From: Methylococcus sp. EFPC2 | Lineage (GTDB): Bacteria; Pseudomonadota; Gammaproteobacteria; Methylococcales; Methylococcaceae | Assembly: GCF_016925495.1 (NCBI RefSeq) | Contig: NZ_CP070491.1 | Coordinates: 1,922,001 to 1,986,000 of the forward strand | Direction of reading: 5' to 3' | DNA: 64,000 nucleotides | Shown here: positions 26,394-36,112 of the stretch, piece by piece | Position numbering within the stretch: position 1 is the first letter of the stretch | How the letters are laid out: every line of letters starts with the position of its first letter | Notes under the pieces: generated by a model | The model's input: only the letters and a program-made list of their open reading frames with translations | Database searches by the model: none | What the model was told of the DNA's origin: nothing | Made by a program: the position numbers and the translations under genes

Positions 26394-27017
26394 TTAAGGC
26401 TTCAGCGCGACGGCTTCGCGGGCCAGATGCTTGATTTCCGCCCACTTGCCGCCGGCCACCAAGTCCTTGGGCGTGAGCCAGGAACCGCCCACACAGACCA
26501 CGTTCGGCAGCTTGAAGAACTCGGGCGCATTCTGCACGTTGATGCCGCCCGTCGGGCAGAAACGCACCTGGGGGAAGGGGCCGCGGAAGGCCTCCAGCAT
26601 CTTGACCCCGCCGGCCTGGACCGCCGGGAAAAACTTCTGCACGTCGAAGCCGAATTCCAGGGCCTGGATCACTTCCGAAATCGTCGCCACACCCGGCAGG
26701 AAAGGCAGCTTGCTGTCCGCGACCGCCTGCAGCAGTCTAGGCGTACTGCCCGGCGATACGCCGAACTGCGCCCCGGCATCGATGGAAGCCTTCAATTGGT
26801 CGGGGGTGGCGATGGTACCCACGCCCACGATGGCATCGGGAACCGACTGGCGGATGGCACGAACCGCGTCCAGGCCCGCGGCGGTGCGCAGGGTGATCTC
26901 GAGCACGCGTATGCCTCCTTCTACCAGGGCGTGAGCCAAGGGCACGGCGTCTTCCAGCCGCTCGATCACCATCACGGGCATCACGCTGGTTTCGGCAATA
27001 ATCTGATCCAAATTCAT
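26394..27017 (-). CDS. eda: KDPG aldolase
   Basis: 2-keto-3-deoxy-6-phosphogluconate aldolase, 207 residues, the usual family length. It splits KDPG into pyruvate and glyceraldehyde 3-phosphate in the Entner-Doudoroff pathway. The class I aldolase barrel shows the catalytic Glu in LEITLRT, GVGTI, the FGVSPGS turn, FFPA with the KFFPA Schiff-base lysine, and the phosphate-binding FCPTGGI and GGSWL. It is 53 bases downstream of edd in the same direction, so the pair forms an operon and supplies the complete lower branch. Confidence 0.97.
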   Translation of the reverse strand: MNLDQIIAETSVMPVMVIERLEDAVPLAHALVEGGIRVLEITLRTAAGLDAVRAIRQSVPDAIVGVGTIATPDQLKASIDAGAQFGVSPGSTPRLLQAVADSKLPFLPGVATISEVIQALEFGFDVQKFFPAVQAGGVKMLEAFRGPFPQVRFCPTGGINVQNAPEFFKLPNVVCVGGSWLTPKDLVAGGKWAEIKHLAREAVALKP

Positions 27018-27070
27018 AAGAGTCGACTCTGAGTTGATTAATGGGGATGGAGGCACGCTATACGGCCGCC

Positions 27071-28888
27071 TCATTCGTCGAAATCGAAGGTGAACGCACC
27101 GCGCTCGGGGGTGTCCGCCAGCTTACGGAACCCGCTGAACAGCTCGCGGCCGAGTCCGAACTGGTTGCCCGACAAATCGGCCGTCTCGATCTCGCGCAGA
27201 GCCCAACGATCCTCGGGGACCTGGGCTTCCAGCCTACCGTTGACGGCGTCGAGCAGGATCATGTCGCCGTCGCGCAGCAGGGTCAAAGGCCCGCCCATCG
27301 CGCTTTCCGGGCTGATATGGATGGCCGCGGGCACCTTGCCGGAAGCGCCGGACATCCGGCCGTCGGTGACGAGAGCGACCTGGAAACCCCGGTCCTGCAG
27401 GATCGCCATGGTCGGCGTGAGCTGATGCAATTCCGGCATGCCGTTGGCACGCGGGCCCTGGAAGCGGACGACGGCGACGAAATCGCGTTCGAGCTCGCCG
27501 CGCTTGAAGGCCGCCAGCAGGTCTTCCTGCCGGTCGAATATCAGGGCCGGCGCCTTGATCACCCGGTTTTCCGGAGCCACGGCGGAAACCTTGATGACAC
27601 CGCGGCCGATATTGCCGATAACCAGGCGCAAGCCGCCGTCCGGGCTGAAAGGCTCAGCCGCCGTCGCCAGCACGGCGGCATCGTGGCTCTTTTCCGGAGC
27701 CGGCCGCCAGGCCAGCTCGCCGTTGTCCAGCCACGGCTCTTGGGTCCAGCGCCGCAGGCTGGGACCGAGTACCGTGTTCACGTCTTCGTGCAGCAATCCG
27801 GCGTCCAGCAGTTCGCGGATCAGGAAGGCCATGCCGCCGGCCGCGTGGAAGTGATTGACGTCCGCCTTTCCGTTGGGATAGACGCGGGCCAGCAAGGGCA
27901 CGACCGCCGACAAATCGTTGAAATCGTCCCAGTTGATGTCGATGCCAGCCGCACGGGCGATGGCCACCAGATGTATGGTGTGATTGGTCGAGCCACCGGT
28001 CGCCAACAGACCGACGATGCCGTTGACCACGACGCGCTCGTCGACGATATCGCTCAAGCCGGGCGCTGACGAATCCAGCGCGAGCTCGACCGCCCGGCGG
28101 GTGGCGGCGCGGGTCAAGGCCTCGCGCAAGTCCGTGCCCGGATTGACGAAGGAGCCCGGCAATTGCAAACCCATGATCTCCAGCAACATCTGGTTGCTGT
28201 TGGCGGTGCCGTAGAAGGTACAGGTGCCGGCGCTGTGATAGGACGCCATCTCGGATTCCAGCAACGCGTCGCGGTCGACCTTGCCTTCGGTGAACAACTG
28301 CCGGACCTTGGCCTTTTCCGCGTTCGATATGCCGGAAACCATGGGTCCCGCCGGCACGAAGAGGCCGGGCAGATGGCCGAAGCGCAGGGCGCCGATCAGC
28401 AAGCCCGGAACGATCTTGTCGCACACGCCGAGGAACAGATTGGCGTCGAATACGTGATGGGCCAGCCCCACGGCGGTGGACAGGGCGATGACGTCGCGCG
28501 AGAACAGGGACAAATCCATCCCGTCCTGACCCTGGGTCACACCGTCGCACATCGCCGGCACGCCGCCCGCGACCTGCGCGGTGGCACCCGCCGCGCGGGC
28601 CTCGGCCTTGATGATCTGCGGATAGTGTTCGTACGGCTGGTGGGCGGAAAGCATGTCGTTATAAGCCGTGACGATGCCGATGTTCGGCGCCTGGGCCGCT
28701 TTCAACACCAGTTTGTCGTTGGCGGGTACCGCGGCGTACGCGTGGGCGACGTTGGTGCAGGCGATGCGATTGCGCTCGACGCCGCCCTGGCGGGCCCCGC
28801 TAATGCGCTTGAGATAGGCCGCGCGGCGTGCTTCGCTGCGGGCGCGTATACGTTCGGTGACGGCAAGCAATATGGGATGCAAAGGCAT
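27071..28888 (-). CDS. edd: 6-phosphogluconate dehydratase
   Basis: Entner-Doudoroff enzyme of 605 residues that converts 6-phosphogluconate to KDPG; a member of the IlvD/Edd family with a 4Fe-4S cluster. Visible motifs are [15 protein letters not shown], the cluster-binding region [45 protein letters not shown], and the C-terminal [18 protein letters not shown]. The length matches the family. With eda it suggests that hexose phosphates, or sugars from the ribulose monophosphate cycle if this is a methanotroph, can be cleaved by this route. Confidence 0.97.
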   Translation of the reverse strand: MPLHPILLAVTERIRARSEARRAAYLKRISGARQGGVERNRIACTNVAHAYAAVPANDKLVLKAAQAPNIGIVTAYNDMLSAHQPYEHYPQIIKAEARAAGATAQVAGGVPAMCDGVTQGQDGMDLSLFSRDVIALSTAVGLAHHVFDANLFLGVCDKIVPGLLIGALRFGHLPGLFVPAGPMVSGISNAEKAKVRQLFTEGKVDRDALLESEMASYHSAGTCTFYGTANSNQMLLEIMGLQLPGSFVNPGTDLREALTRAATRRAVELALDSSAPGLSDIVDERVVVNGIVGLLATGGSTNHTIHLVAIARAAGIDINWDDFNDLSAVVPLLARVYPNGKADVNHFHAAGGMAFLIRELLDAGLLHEDVNTVLGPSLRRWTQEPWLDNGELAWRPAPEKSHDAAVLATAAEPFSPDGGLRLVIGNIGRGVIKVSAVAPENRVIKAPALIFDRQEDLLAAFKRGELERDFVAVVRFQGPRANGMPELHQLTPTMAILQDRGFQVALVTDGRMSGASGKVPAAIHISPESAMGGPLTLLRDGDMILLDAVNGRLEAQVPEDRWALREIETADLSGNQFGLGRELFSGFRKLADTPERGAFTFDFDE

Positions 28889-28917
28889 AGAAGTCCGGCT
28901 GATGTAGGGGGCTGATT

Positions 28918-28923
28918 ATTATA
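28918..28923 (-). promoter_or_regulatory. Possible -10 element upstream of edd
   Basis: The minus strand reads TATAAT at 28923-28918, 30 bases before the edd start, within a short AT-rich patch. A clear -35 box was not seen; a small GGCGTC/GACGCC hairpin (28932-28946) lies just upstream and may be an operator or an upstream terminator. Confidence 0.35.
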
Positions 28924-29145
28924 ATTAGAGGGGCGTCGTCGACGCCTCATAGCCCGGAACCTGGAAAAAGGCGCCGCATTTAATCCAAACCCAAATGGGG
29001 TGTCAAGAAACGGCCCGGCTCAGGGCTGGCAATACGCGGCTGTGTTGGCCAAATCGGCGGGCTGGCGAGCCGTCCCGGGATCGTAACGAAACCCTCGACG
29101 TGGACGCACGGCAGCGCCCTTGTTTGACGCCGACTCGGCGGGAAA

Positions 29146-29173
29146 GGCGACGGGTTGCGACTAACCCGTCGCC
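29146..29173 (-). terminator. Hairpin terminator of the small membrane protein gene
   Basis: Perfect 11-bp arms at 29146-29156 and 29163-29173 around a six-base loop stand 13 bases beyond the stop of the gene on the minus strand. The tail TTTCCC is short, so termination may be partial. Confidence 0.6.
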
Positions 29174-29185
29174 GGAGGGCGGGCC

Positions 29186-29614
29186 TTACTTAGCAGAGAT
29201 ATTCACTTTCGGCGTCCAGCCGGACTTGCCCTGGCATTCGCCATCCTGTATGGCGACTTTCACGAATGAAATGGTGTTGGCGACGGTCTCTTCTTCGAGG
29301 AGAGCGGTAGCGCCCGGCTTGACCACGCAAATGTTCTCTTCGTCTCCGGTATCCGCGGAACCCAGCTTGCCGGGCACGGCCACCAGCAGCGTATCGCCGA
29401 TATTAGGATTGCGTACGGTCACGGTCTGCCCCACCGAAACGTTGGTGCGTACCTGAGCGATCTCGCCATCGCCGCCACGGAGGGTCAGCAGCAGTATCAC
29501 CGCCACCACGGCCCCGCCCACGACGTACAAGGCTTTGGGATTGGTTTTCAAGATGTTCAGCACAGCGGCCGCCCCGCCTTGGGCTTCGCTTTGGGTTTCG
29601 TTTTCGTTTGCCAT
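29186..29614 (-). CDS. Single-pass membrane protein of unknown function
   Basis: A protein of 142 residues. The first 30 are polar and cytoplasmic, then one membrane segment (ALYVVGGAVVAVILLLTL, about residues 28-45), then a beta-rich periplasmic part. VGQTVTVRNPNIGDTLLVAVPG suggests an SH3-like barrel, and two cysteines (ENICVV, DGECQG) could form a disulfide. An AGAGGT site supports the ATG at 29614. The gene stands alone between edd and the zinc-ribbon gene. Confidence 0.7.
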   Translation of the reverse strand: MANENETQSEAQGGAAAVLNILKTNPKALYVVGGAVVAVILLLTLRGGDGEIAQVRTNVSVGQTVTVRNPNIGDTLLVAVPGKLGSADTGDEENICVVKPGATALLEEETVANTISFVKVAIQDGECQGKSGWTPKVNISAK

Positions 29615-29782
29615 CTTTTGTTTTACCTCTTTCTTTTGGAAGACTCCGCCGTTCGCATCGAAACAGCCAAGGAGTGCGCGCAAATTAACATGATGTTGAG
29701 GCGATGCAAACCGGGCATTCCCTGCCCCGGGACCGCTCGCCAGCGCTAAGACTCCGTCCGCTCGAAAAAGTTGGGTGGCCGC

Positions 29783-29992
29783 TCAGTGTTTGCAGCCGCA
29801 ACCGCCCGCACCGCAGCCGTGCCCCGTAAAACTCGGCTCGGGCTTGCGGCCACCGCCTTGAACGGCCGGCGCCGACAACTTCTTGCGCGCCTCGCCGCCG
29901 CACGATGGGCAGTACGGGGCGGGATCGGCGATCTTGTGGACTGCGGTGAAGTCCCGGTGACAGGACTGACATTGGTAGTCGTAAGTAGGCAT
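29783..29992 (-). CDS. FmdB-family zinc ribbon protein
   Basis: A protein of 69 residues starting MPTYDYQCQSCHRDF, the standard FmdB/CxxC regulatory-protein opening. The two pairs CQSC and CPSC form a zinc ribbon. The C-terminus has an extra Cys/Gly/His-rich tail (GCGAGGCGCKH) typical of members that may bind additional metal. The function of the family is unclear; regulation of an amidase operon gave it its name. Confidence 0.9.
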   Translation of the reverse strand: MPTYDYQCQSCHRDFTAVHKIADPAPYCPSCGGEARKKLSAPAVQGGGRKPEPSFTGHGCGAGGCGCKH

Positions 29993-30246
29993 GGTTTTCT
30001 CCCCGTGAACCGTCGGCTTAAACAGACGCTGCCTATTATCCCACAAGGTCAAGGGTAGGAAACCAAACCCGGCCTTGCCCAGCACGCCATTTGCGCAAGC
30101 GTAAAACCGGTTATGTCGGGAAGCAGAATCGACGACAAATCGTCTTGTCAAGCCATAAGTTTTAGTGTCCGATGCACCGGAGCAGCGCCACCGTGCCGGC
30201 TTGAGCATACGCTGAATGTCTTCGCCCGCGAACCCCGGGAGGATCC

Positions 30247-31389
30247 ATGAAACACACGCCGTTTGGCTTCAGTCTTCTGGCCGCCTTGCTTTACACGGCC
30301 CTCGCCGGGGCGGAGCCGCTGGGCCTGCCTCCGGTAAACATACCCGCCGACAACCCGCAAAGCCCGGACAAGATCGCTTTGGGCAAGAAGCTGTTCGAGG
30401 ATAAGCGCTTCAGTTCGACCGGCGAGGTGAGTTGCTCCACCTGTCACGACCCGGTCAAAGCCTTCACCGACAGCCCATTGCCGACGTCCAAGGGAATACA
30501 CGACGCCACGGGCACCCGCAACGCACCGACCGTACTCAACGCCGCTTACTTCAAACGCCAATTCTGGGATGGACGTTCGCCCAGCCTGGAAGACCAGGCC
30601 ATCCATCCCTTCGTCAACCCGATCGAGATGGGGCTGCCGAATCACGAGCCCATACTGAAAATCGTGCGCTCCGATCCCCAGTATGCGAAGGCGTTCAAGA
30701 CGGTATTCGGCACGGCGGGCGAGGCCATTACGCTGACGGAAGTCACCCGCGCCATCGCGAGTTTCGAACGCACCGTGCTGTCCGGCGATTCGCCCTTCGA
30801 CCGTTATTATTTCGGCGGCAACCAGGACGCCCTGTCGCCCGCCGCAGCCCGGGGATTTCAAGTTTTTCTGGGACAGGGGCGTTGCGTGTCCTGCCATGTT
30901 ATCGAACAAACTCAGGCGCTATTCACCGATCATCGCTTCCACAACATCGGCGTGGGCATCAACCGCATCCAGGACGACGTGCCGCGTCTGGCCGGCGCTT
31001 TCCTCGAGGCCAAGGCGCGCGGCGCGGATGTCGACGTGACCGTACTGAGCGACAGGAAGAGCTCGGAACTGGGCCGCTTCGCCATCACCGACCAGTTCGA
31101 CGAACTGGGCGCGTTCAAGACGCCGACCCTGCGCGAAGTCGCGCGCACCGCGCCCTACATGCACGACGGCAGCCTCAAGACCTTGCGCGAGGTGGTCGAG
31201 CATTACAACAACGGCGGCGTCAGCGATACGAAGACCCGGGTGAACGACTTCCTGAGCGGCGGCATCCGTCCGCTCGCTCTGAGCGAACAACAGAAGTCCG
31301 ACCTGGTCGCATTCCTGGAAGCCTTGTCCAGCGGTCCGTCGCAGGAATCGGCCAAATCCGCCAAAACGCCGAGGAGCAAGCGGCCATGA
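30247..31389 (+). CDS. Di-heme cytochrome c peroxidase (CcpA/MauG family)
   Basis: A periplasmic enzyme of 380 residues with signal peptide (LLAALLYTALAGAEP) and two heme c sites, C63-ST-C66-H67 and C213-VS-C216-H217. TGTRNAPTVLNAAYF, FWDGRSPSLEDQA and FKTPTLREVARTAPYMHDGSLKTL are typical of bacterial di-heme peroxidases, which reduce hydrogen peroxide with electrons from a c-type cytochrome; MauG relatives modify proteins instead. The last four bases overlap the next gene. It is followed by a phosphoesterase and a cytochrome c, suggesting one redox operon. Confidence 0.93.
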   Translation: MKHTPFGFSLLAALLYTALAGAEPLGLPPVNIPADNPQSPDKIALGKKLFEDKRFSSTGEVSCSTCHDPVKAFTDSPLPTSKGIHDATGTRNAPTVLNAAYFKRQFWDGRSPSLEDQAIHPFVNPIEMGLPNHEPILKIVRSDPQYAKAFKTVFGTAGEAITLTEVTRAIASFERTVLSGDSPFDRYYFGGNQDALSPAAARGFQVFLGQGRCVSCHVIEQTQALFTDHRFHNIGVGINRIQDDVPRLAGAFLEAKARGADVDVTVLSDRKSSELGRFAITDQFDELGAFKTPTLREVARTAPYMHDGSLKTLREVVEHYNNGGVSDTKTRVNDFLSGGIRPLALSEQQKSDLVAFLEALSSGPSQESAKSAKTPRSKRP

Positions 31390-32456
31390 GCAAGATGAAT
31401 CGACGCGATTTTATGAAGAACACGGGCGCTCTGGCCGTCGCCGGTAGCCTGCCGGTCAGTCTGATCGAACTGGCCTTCGCCGACGCCAAGGAAAACTTCA
31501 CCCTCGCCTACATCTCCGACTCGCACATCCAGCACATCAAGGGCAGCGAATTCGTGCGCAACTGGGACCGAGGGCTGATCCGCGCGGTGGCGGAAACCAA
31601 TCTGCTTACGCCCAAGCCGGATTTCATCGTCTACGGCGGCGATCTGGCCCAACTGGGAACGAAAGCCGAACTCGACCATGGCGCGGAGATCCTTTCCAGC
31701 CTCAAGGGCAAGGTCCATCACGTCATGGGCGAGCACGACTATTACCTGGACCTCGGGGCCTACTGGGAAAAGCTGTTCGGCCCGCAGCATTACAGTTTCG
31801 ACCACAAGGGCGTGCACTTCGTGGTGCTGAACAGCATTCTCACCCACGACGAATGGACCTTCCACCGCTGGCCCACCCCCGAGCAGCGCATGGCCGAGAT
31901 GGCCGGGCTGGACAATCCCAACGGCTCGCCTTTCATGGTGGGCGAAAAACAGCGGGCATGGCTCAAGGACGACCTGGCCAAGGTGGACAGGAAGACCCCC
32001 GTCGTGGTGTTCTCCCATTCGCCTTTGCAAAAGATCTACAAGGGCTGGAATTTCTGGACCGAGGATGCCGACGAGGTGCAGGCCTTGCTCAAACCCTTTG
32101 AGAAGGTCACCGTCATCTACGGCCACGTACACCAGATCCAGTACAACCAGATCGGCAACATCAGCTTCAACTCGGTGATGGCGACCGCCTGGCCCTGGCC
32201 CTATCCCACGGCCTACAAGCAGGCCGAGGTTTACCTGCCCAAGCTCACCGTGCCGATCAACCGCGCCGATCCTTTTCACGAACGCGACGCCACGGGCTGG
32301 CAGTTCATCAACCTGGCCAGCGGCAACGCCGACCTGCATTACACCTTGTACGACAACCAGCGCCGCGTAGTGGCCTACAACACTCAAACCCGGCAACCCG
32401 AGGACACGCAGTATCAAGCGCCGGAACGCCGCATCCCGCCACAGAATCATTATTGA
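31386..32456 (+). CDS. Tat-exported metallophosphoesterase
   Basis: A protein of 356 residues with a twin-arginine signal (NRRDFMKNTGALAVAGS) and the calcineurin-like phosphoesterase motifs: D-x-H (ISDSHI), GGD (YGGDLAQ), G-E-HD (MGEHDYYLDLG, with Glu where Asn is usual), FSHSPL and GHVHQ. These bind a dinuclear metal centre. The substrate is unknown. The ATGA overlap with the peroxidase gene and the 12-base gap to the cytochrome gene show an operon. Folded export by Tat fits metal loading in the cytoplasm. Confidence 0.9.
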   Translation: MSKMNRRDFMKNTGALAVAGSLPVSLIELAFADAKENFTLAYISDSHIQHIKGSEFVRNWDRGLIRAVAETNLLTPKPDFIVYGGDLAQLGTKAELDHGAEILSSLKGKVHHVMGEHDYYLDLGAYWEKLFGPQHYSFDHKGVHFVVLNSILTHDEWTFHRWPTPEQRMAEMAGLDNPNGSPFMVGEKQRAWLKDDLAKVDRKTPVVVFSHSPLQKIYKGWNFWTEDADEVQALLKPFEKVTVIYGHVHQIQYNQIGNISFNSVMATAWPWPYPTAYKQAEVYLPKLTVPINRADPFHERDATGWQFINLASGNADLHYTLYDNQRRVVAYNTQTRQPEDTQYQAPERRIPPQNHY

Positions 32457-32468
32457 AGGACTAAGGAC

Positions 32469-32876
32469 ATGACGCTGAAAAACATCCAAATAGCCCTCTT
32501 GGGCCTCCTAGTCTGGTCATACGTGGGCATGGCGGCGGCGGACGAATTCACCGACGAAGACGAGAAGCGCTGGATGGCCCAGTTCGACGCCGTCGCCCAG
32601 CAAGGGCGCAGTCTGTGGACCAGTCCGGCGCTCGGCAGCAACGGCGTGGTCTGCGCTCAATGCCACCCGAACGCCGCCAACACCCATCCCGAAACCTATC
32701 CCAAGTTCCAGAAACAACTGGGTAAGGTCGCGCTGCTGAGCGACATGATCAACTGGTGTATCCAGAATCCCTTGCAAGGAAAACCACTGGAACTGACCGA
32801 CCCCAAACTGACCGCACTGCAAGCCTATGTGACCTGGGAGCGACGCGGCGTCCCGCTGGCTCCGGGCAAACACTGA
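32469..32876 (+). CDS. Periplasmic c-type cytochrome
   Basis: A protein of 135 residues with a signal peptide (IALLGLLVWSYVGMAAADE) and one heme site, C62-AQ-C65-H66, in a class I-like fold. The region from DMINWCIQNPLQGKPLELTD resembles cytochromes found with sulfur or phosphoesterase-linked redox operons (SoxX-like layout). It is the third gene of the peroxidase operon and is a likely electron donor or acceptor for the peroxidase. Confidence 0.88.
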   Translation: MTLKNIQIALLGLLVWSYVGMAAADEFTDEDEKRWMAQFDAVAQQGRSLWTSPALGSNGVVCAQCHPNAANTHPETYPKFQKQLGKVALLSDMINWCIQNPLQGKPLELTDPKLTALQAYVTWERRGVPLAPGKH

Positions 32877-33023
32877 GTTCACCGATATCCCGGCCCTCCC
32901 GGTGCGCCGGGGTGAACTCCGGCGGGACTGCACGATCCAGCGTCCTAAGGAAATTGCATTAAGCCCTGTTTTGAGTCGATACTCTGCGCCAAGCCAACCT
33001 CACCTTCGCGCATGGGAGTATCA

Positions 33024-33662
33024 ATGAAAGCCACCGAACGCCTGCTGCTGGAAAACAAGGCCTGGGTCCAGGAAAAACTGGACCAGGACCCTCATTTTCT
33101 CGATCACCTGCGCCAGGAGCGAAACTGCGAAATCTTCTGGATAGGCTGCTCGGACAGCCGGGTCCATGCCGATGAGATCACCAACAGCGCACCCGGCGAA
33201 ATCCTGGTTCATCGCAATACCGGCAACCAGGTTTGCCATTTCGACTTCAACCTGCTCGGCGCCCTGGAGTACGCGGTCCACGTGCTCAAAGTCGAGCACG
33301 TGATCGTCTGCGGCCATTACCACTGCCGCGGCGTCAAGGCGGCCATGGCCAAACCGCTGACCGATCTCACCTTCGCCAACAAGTGGCTCAAGCAGATCAA
33401 GGATGTCTATCGCCTGCATCGCCGCGAAATCGACGCGGCAGGCGATGAGAAGCAACGCTGGGACCGGTTGGTGGAACTCAATGTGATCGAGCAGGTTCAT
33501 AATCTGGCGCATACCCAAATCGTCCAGCGGGCCTGGAACAACAGCCGCCAGCCGCTGCTCCATGGCTGGGTCTACGGCCTGAACGACGGAGTGATCAAGG
33601 AATTGATCAGCCTGACGCCCGACGTTCAACTCGACCCTCTCTACCAGTACGATTTAGAATAG
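33024..33662 (+). CDS. Beta-carbonic anhydrase
   Basis: An enzyme of 212 residues that interconverts CO2 and bicarbonate. Zinc ligands are C42, H98 and C101, and the catalytic D44-R46 pair is in CSDSR; HRNTGNQV and LEYAVHVLKVEHVIVCGHYHC are family signatures. GGGAG at 33013-33017 favours the ATG at 33024 over the one at 33012. The full length resembles E. coli Can. It stands as a single gene. Confidence 0.95.
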   Translation: MKATERLLLENKAWVQEKLDQDPHFLDHLRQERNCEIFWIGCSDSRVHADEITNSAPGEILVHRNTGNQVCHFDFNLLGALEYAVHVLKVEHVIVCGHYHCRGVKAAMAKPLTDLTFANKWLKQIKDVYRLHRREIDAAGDEKQRWDRLVELNVIEQVHNLAHTQIVQRAWNNSRQPLLHGWVYGLNDGVIKELISLTPDVQLDPLYQYDLE

Positions 33663-33698
33663 GCGCTTCGTCCCCCGTCGATCCCGATAAATACCTCC

Positions 33699-34295
33699 AT
33701 GTCCATTTTGAATATCGTCCTCGTCGGCCTGCTGGCTTTCAGCCCCCTATCCTTCGCCAAAGAAAAACCCAAGCACATGTCCGAAGCACAACCCCGCGTC
33801 AAATTCGAAACCACCCTGGGCGATTTCGTCCTGCAACTCGATCCGGCCAAGGCGCCTGCCACCGTCGAGAACTTCCTGACCTATGTCAAGGAAGGCCATT
33901 ACGACAACACCATTTTCCACCGCGTCATCGCCGGATTCATGGCACAAGGCGGCGGTTTCGACACCGAATTCAAGCAGAAGCCCACGCATGCTCCGATCAA
34001 GAACGAAGCCGACAACGGCCTGCTCAACGAGCGAGGCACCATCGCCATGGCGCGCACATCCGATCCGCACTCGGCATCGGCTCAGTTCTTCATCAATTAC
34101 AAAGACAACGATTTTCTGAACTACCAGAGCCCGACTCCGCAAGGTTGGGGCTATGCGGTATTCGGCAAAGTGGTGGAAGGCTTGGACGTCGTCGACGCCA
34201 TGGCCAAGGTTCCCACCGGCCGCGGCGGCCCGTTCCCGACCGACGCGCCGCAAACGGCGATCGTCGTCAAGAAAGCCTCGGTGCTGGCACAGTAA
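33699..34295 (+). CDS. Periplasmic peptidyl-prolyl cis-trans isomerase (cyclophilin)
   Basis: A protein of 198 residues with a signal peptide ([17 protein letters not shown]) followed by a cyclophilin domain: [20 protein letters not shown], the catalytic Arg in [14 protein letters not shown], and [16 protein letters not shown]. It assists folding of exported proteins. It is similar to PpiA. It is 36 bases after the carbonic anhydrase gene but may have its own promoter; a terminator follows. Confidence 0.94.
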   Translation: MSILNIVLVGLLAFSPLSFAKEKPKHMSEAQPRVKFETTLGDFVLQLDPAKAPATVENFLTYVKEGHYDNTIFHRVIAGFMAQGGGFDTEFKQKPTHAPIKNEADNGLLNERGTIAMARTSDPHSASAQFFINYKDNDFLNYQSPTPQGWGYAVFGKVVEGLDVVDAMAKVPTGRGGPFPTDAPQTAIVVKKASVLAQ

Positions 34296-34306
34296 AACCA
34301 TCGAAG

Positions 34307-34328
34307 AGGCGGCCTCAGGCCGCCTTTT
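34307..34328 (+). terminator. Terminator between cyclophilin gene and lpxH
   Basis: A perfect 8-bp stem, AGGCGGCC/GGCCGCCT, with a TCA loop and TTT tail lies 12 bases past the cyclophilin stop. It ends 12 bases before the lpxH start, so lpxH translation begins close to the hairpin. Confidence 0.75.
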
Positions 34329-34339
34329 CATCGGCCAGT

Positions 34340-35068
34340 ATGAAACCCGAAACCCTGTTCATATCGGACCTGCACCTCAGCGCGGCCCGTCCCGACATCA
34401 CGCGCCGATTCCTCGGCTTCATCCAGCAACGCGCGCTCGGAGTCGAGCGGCTCTATATCCTGGGCGATTTGTTCGACGCCTATATCGGCGATGACGACAA
34501 CGCGCCACCGAACCGGCAGATCAAGCTAGCCCTGAGAAAAGTCAGCGACAGGGGCACGGCGGTTTTTTTTCAGCACGGAAACCGTGACTTCCTCCTCGGC
34601 GAAGATTTCTGCCGGGAAACCGGAGCGACCCTGCTGGGCGATTACGCGGTCATCGACCTTTACGGTGTGCCGGCCCTGGTCACCCACGGCGACCTGTTAT
34701 GCACCGACGACATTCCTTACCAGGAGGCCCGGCTACGGGTGCGCAGCGAGCAATGGAAGTCCGATGCGTTGTCCAAACCCCTGTGGTTGCGGCAAGTCTA
34801 TGCGCGCTGGTACCGCTTCAAGAGTGGGCTGGACAAGAGCAAAAAAACGCAGGAAATCATGGACGCCAATCCCCAGACCGTAGAGGCCGTCCTGCAACAT
34901 CACGGGGTGAGGACGCTGATACACGGTCACACCCACAGGCCGGCACTCCATCGCTTCGAACTGGATGGCCAGCCCGCCCGGCGTTTTGTATTGGCCGAAT
35001 GGAATCCCGACGGACAAGTCCTCTGTTGGCACAAGGACGGTAGCTGGGGATTGGAAAACATCGTCTGA
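34340..35068 (+). CDS. lpxH: UDP-2,3-diacylglucosamine diphosphatase
   Basis: Lipid A biosynthesis enzyme of 242 residues that hydrolyses UDP-2,3-diacylglucosamine to lipid X and UMP at the inner membrane. Metallophosphoesterase motifs are FISDLHLS, LGDLFDAYIGDD, HGNRDFLLG, THGDLLCTDD and HGHTHRP. The hydrophobic insertion region (KPLWLRQVYARWYRFKSG) recruits the acyl chains. It marks a Gram-negative outer membrane. Confidence 0.96.
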   Translation: MKPETLFISDLHLSAARPDITRRFLGFIQQRALGVERLYILGDLFDAYIGDDDNAPPNRQIKLALRKVSDRGTAVFFQHGNRDFLLGEDFCRETGATLLGDYAVIDLYGVPALVTHGDLLCTDDIPYQEARLRVRSEQWKSDALSKPLWLRQVYARWYRFKSGLDKSKKTQEIMDANPQTVEAVLQHHGVRTLIHGHTHRPALHRFELDGQPARRFVLAEWNPDGQVLCWHKDGSWGLENIV

Positions 35069-35112
35069 CGACGCGCCATCTCGCCGCTAGGAAGCCCGGC
35101 CCCGGAACTCTC

Positions 35113-36045
35113 ATGCCGAACGAGCCTCGACCTAAAGGCGTCGCGGAACCTCTCAAACGCAAAATCGCACTTCACCGCAGCCGTACGCGCGGTCTGGCCT
35201 ATATGGTCATGGCCAGCCTGCTGTTTTCGGTCATGAACGTCTGCGTCTACGCGGTGGCGATATACCAGCCCGAATTGTCGGCGATGACGGTCAGCTTCGT
35301 GCGCGTGTCCGTCAACCTCGTGATACTAGTCATCCCGGCGCTGGCGGCCGGTCGGCCCGCCTCGCTGTTCGGCGACGGCCGTGCCTCGCTGTGGCTGCGG
35401 GGCCTGTTCGGCGCGGTAGCCCTGATGTTGTCATTCACCGCCATCCAACGCATCGGGCCGGGCGAAAGCTCCTTTCTCAACGCAAGCAGCGGACTGTTCG
35501 TTGTCCTCCTGGGACCCTGGCTTTTATCGCAACGCAATAGCCGGGCGACCTGGCTGGCCGTACTGGGCGCCTTTGCCGGCATATTCCTGCTCTTCGAACC
35601 GCGCTGGGACGGCGACGATTTTCCCGGCCGGGCCATGGCCTTGCTCGGCGGCCTGCTATCCGCCCTGGCCTATTTGATGGTGGCCAGGGCGGGGCGCAGC
35701 AACTCGCCGGAATCGGTGATTTTCTATTTCTGCTTGGTCGCCATTACCCTGCACGTGGCCTGGTTCGCCTGGGCGGGCTATTCGATCCCCACGCTCCCGG
35801 AGATTTGGGCACTGATGCTGCTCGGCGGGCTGGCCGCGAGCGGTGCCCAACACTTCATGACTCGCGCCTATCAAACGGCCCCTGCCGCGCTGGTCAGTGC
35901 GGTGGGTTATGCGGCGCCGGTGTTGAGCCTGGCCTGGGGCATCGTGTTCTTCGACCGTATACCCGACCCACGCGCGCTCGTCGGCTGCGCGCTGGTTCTG
36001 GGCTTCGGCGTGCTGCTGCCGTTTCTTACCCGCGCCGAACGCTGA
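35113..36045 (+). CDS. DMT-family (EamA) transporter
   Basis: An integral membrane protein of 310 residues with about ten membrane segments in two EamA repeats. Clear blocks are GLAYMVMASLLFSVMNVCVYA, the GLFGAVALMLSFTAIQRIGPGESSFL segment and the C-terminal GAQHFMTRAYQTAPAALVSAVGYAAPV. Members export metabolites such as amino acids or cations. The substrate is not predictable. Confidence 0.92.
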   Translation: MPNEPRPKGVAEPLKRKIALHRSRTRGLAYMVMASLLFSVMNVCVYAVAIYQPELSAMTVSFVRVSVNLVILVIPALAAGRPASLFGDGRASLWLRGLFGAVALMLSFTAIQRIGPGESSFLNASSGLFVVLLGPWLLSQRNSRATWLAVLGAFAGIFLLFEPRWDGDDFPGRAMALLGGLLSALAYLMVARAGRSNSPESVIFYFCLVAITLHVAWFAWAGYSIPTLPEIWALMLLGGLAASGAQHFMTRAYQTAPAALVSAVGYAAPVLSLAWGIVFFDRIPDPRALVGCALVLGFGVLLPFLTRAER

Positions 36046-36112
36046 TGGCCTAAGCTGATTCGCTCCGACCCATCCCGCTGCTGACCAACCCGTAACCAAA
36101 AGGATTTATGCC

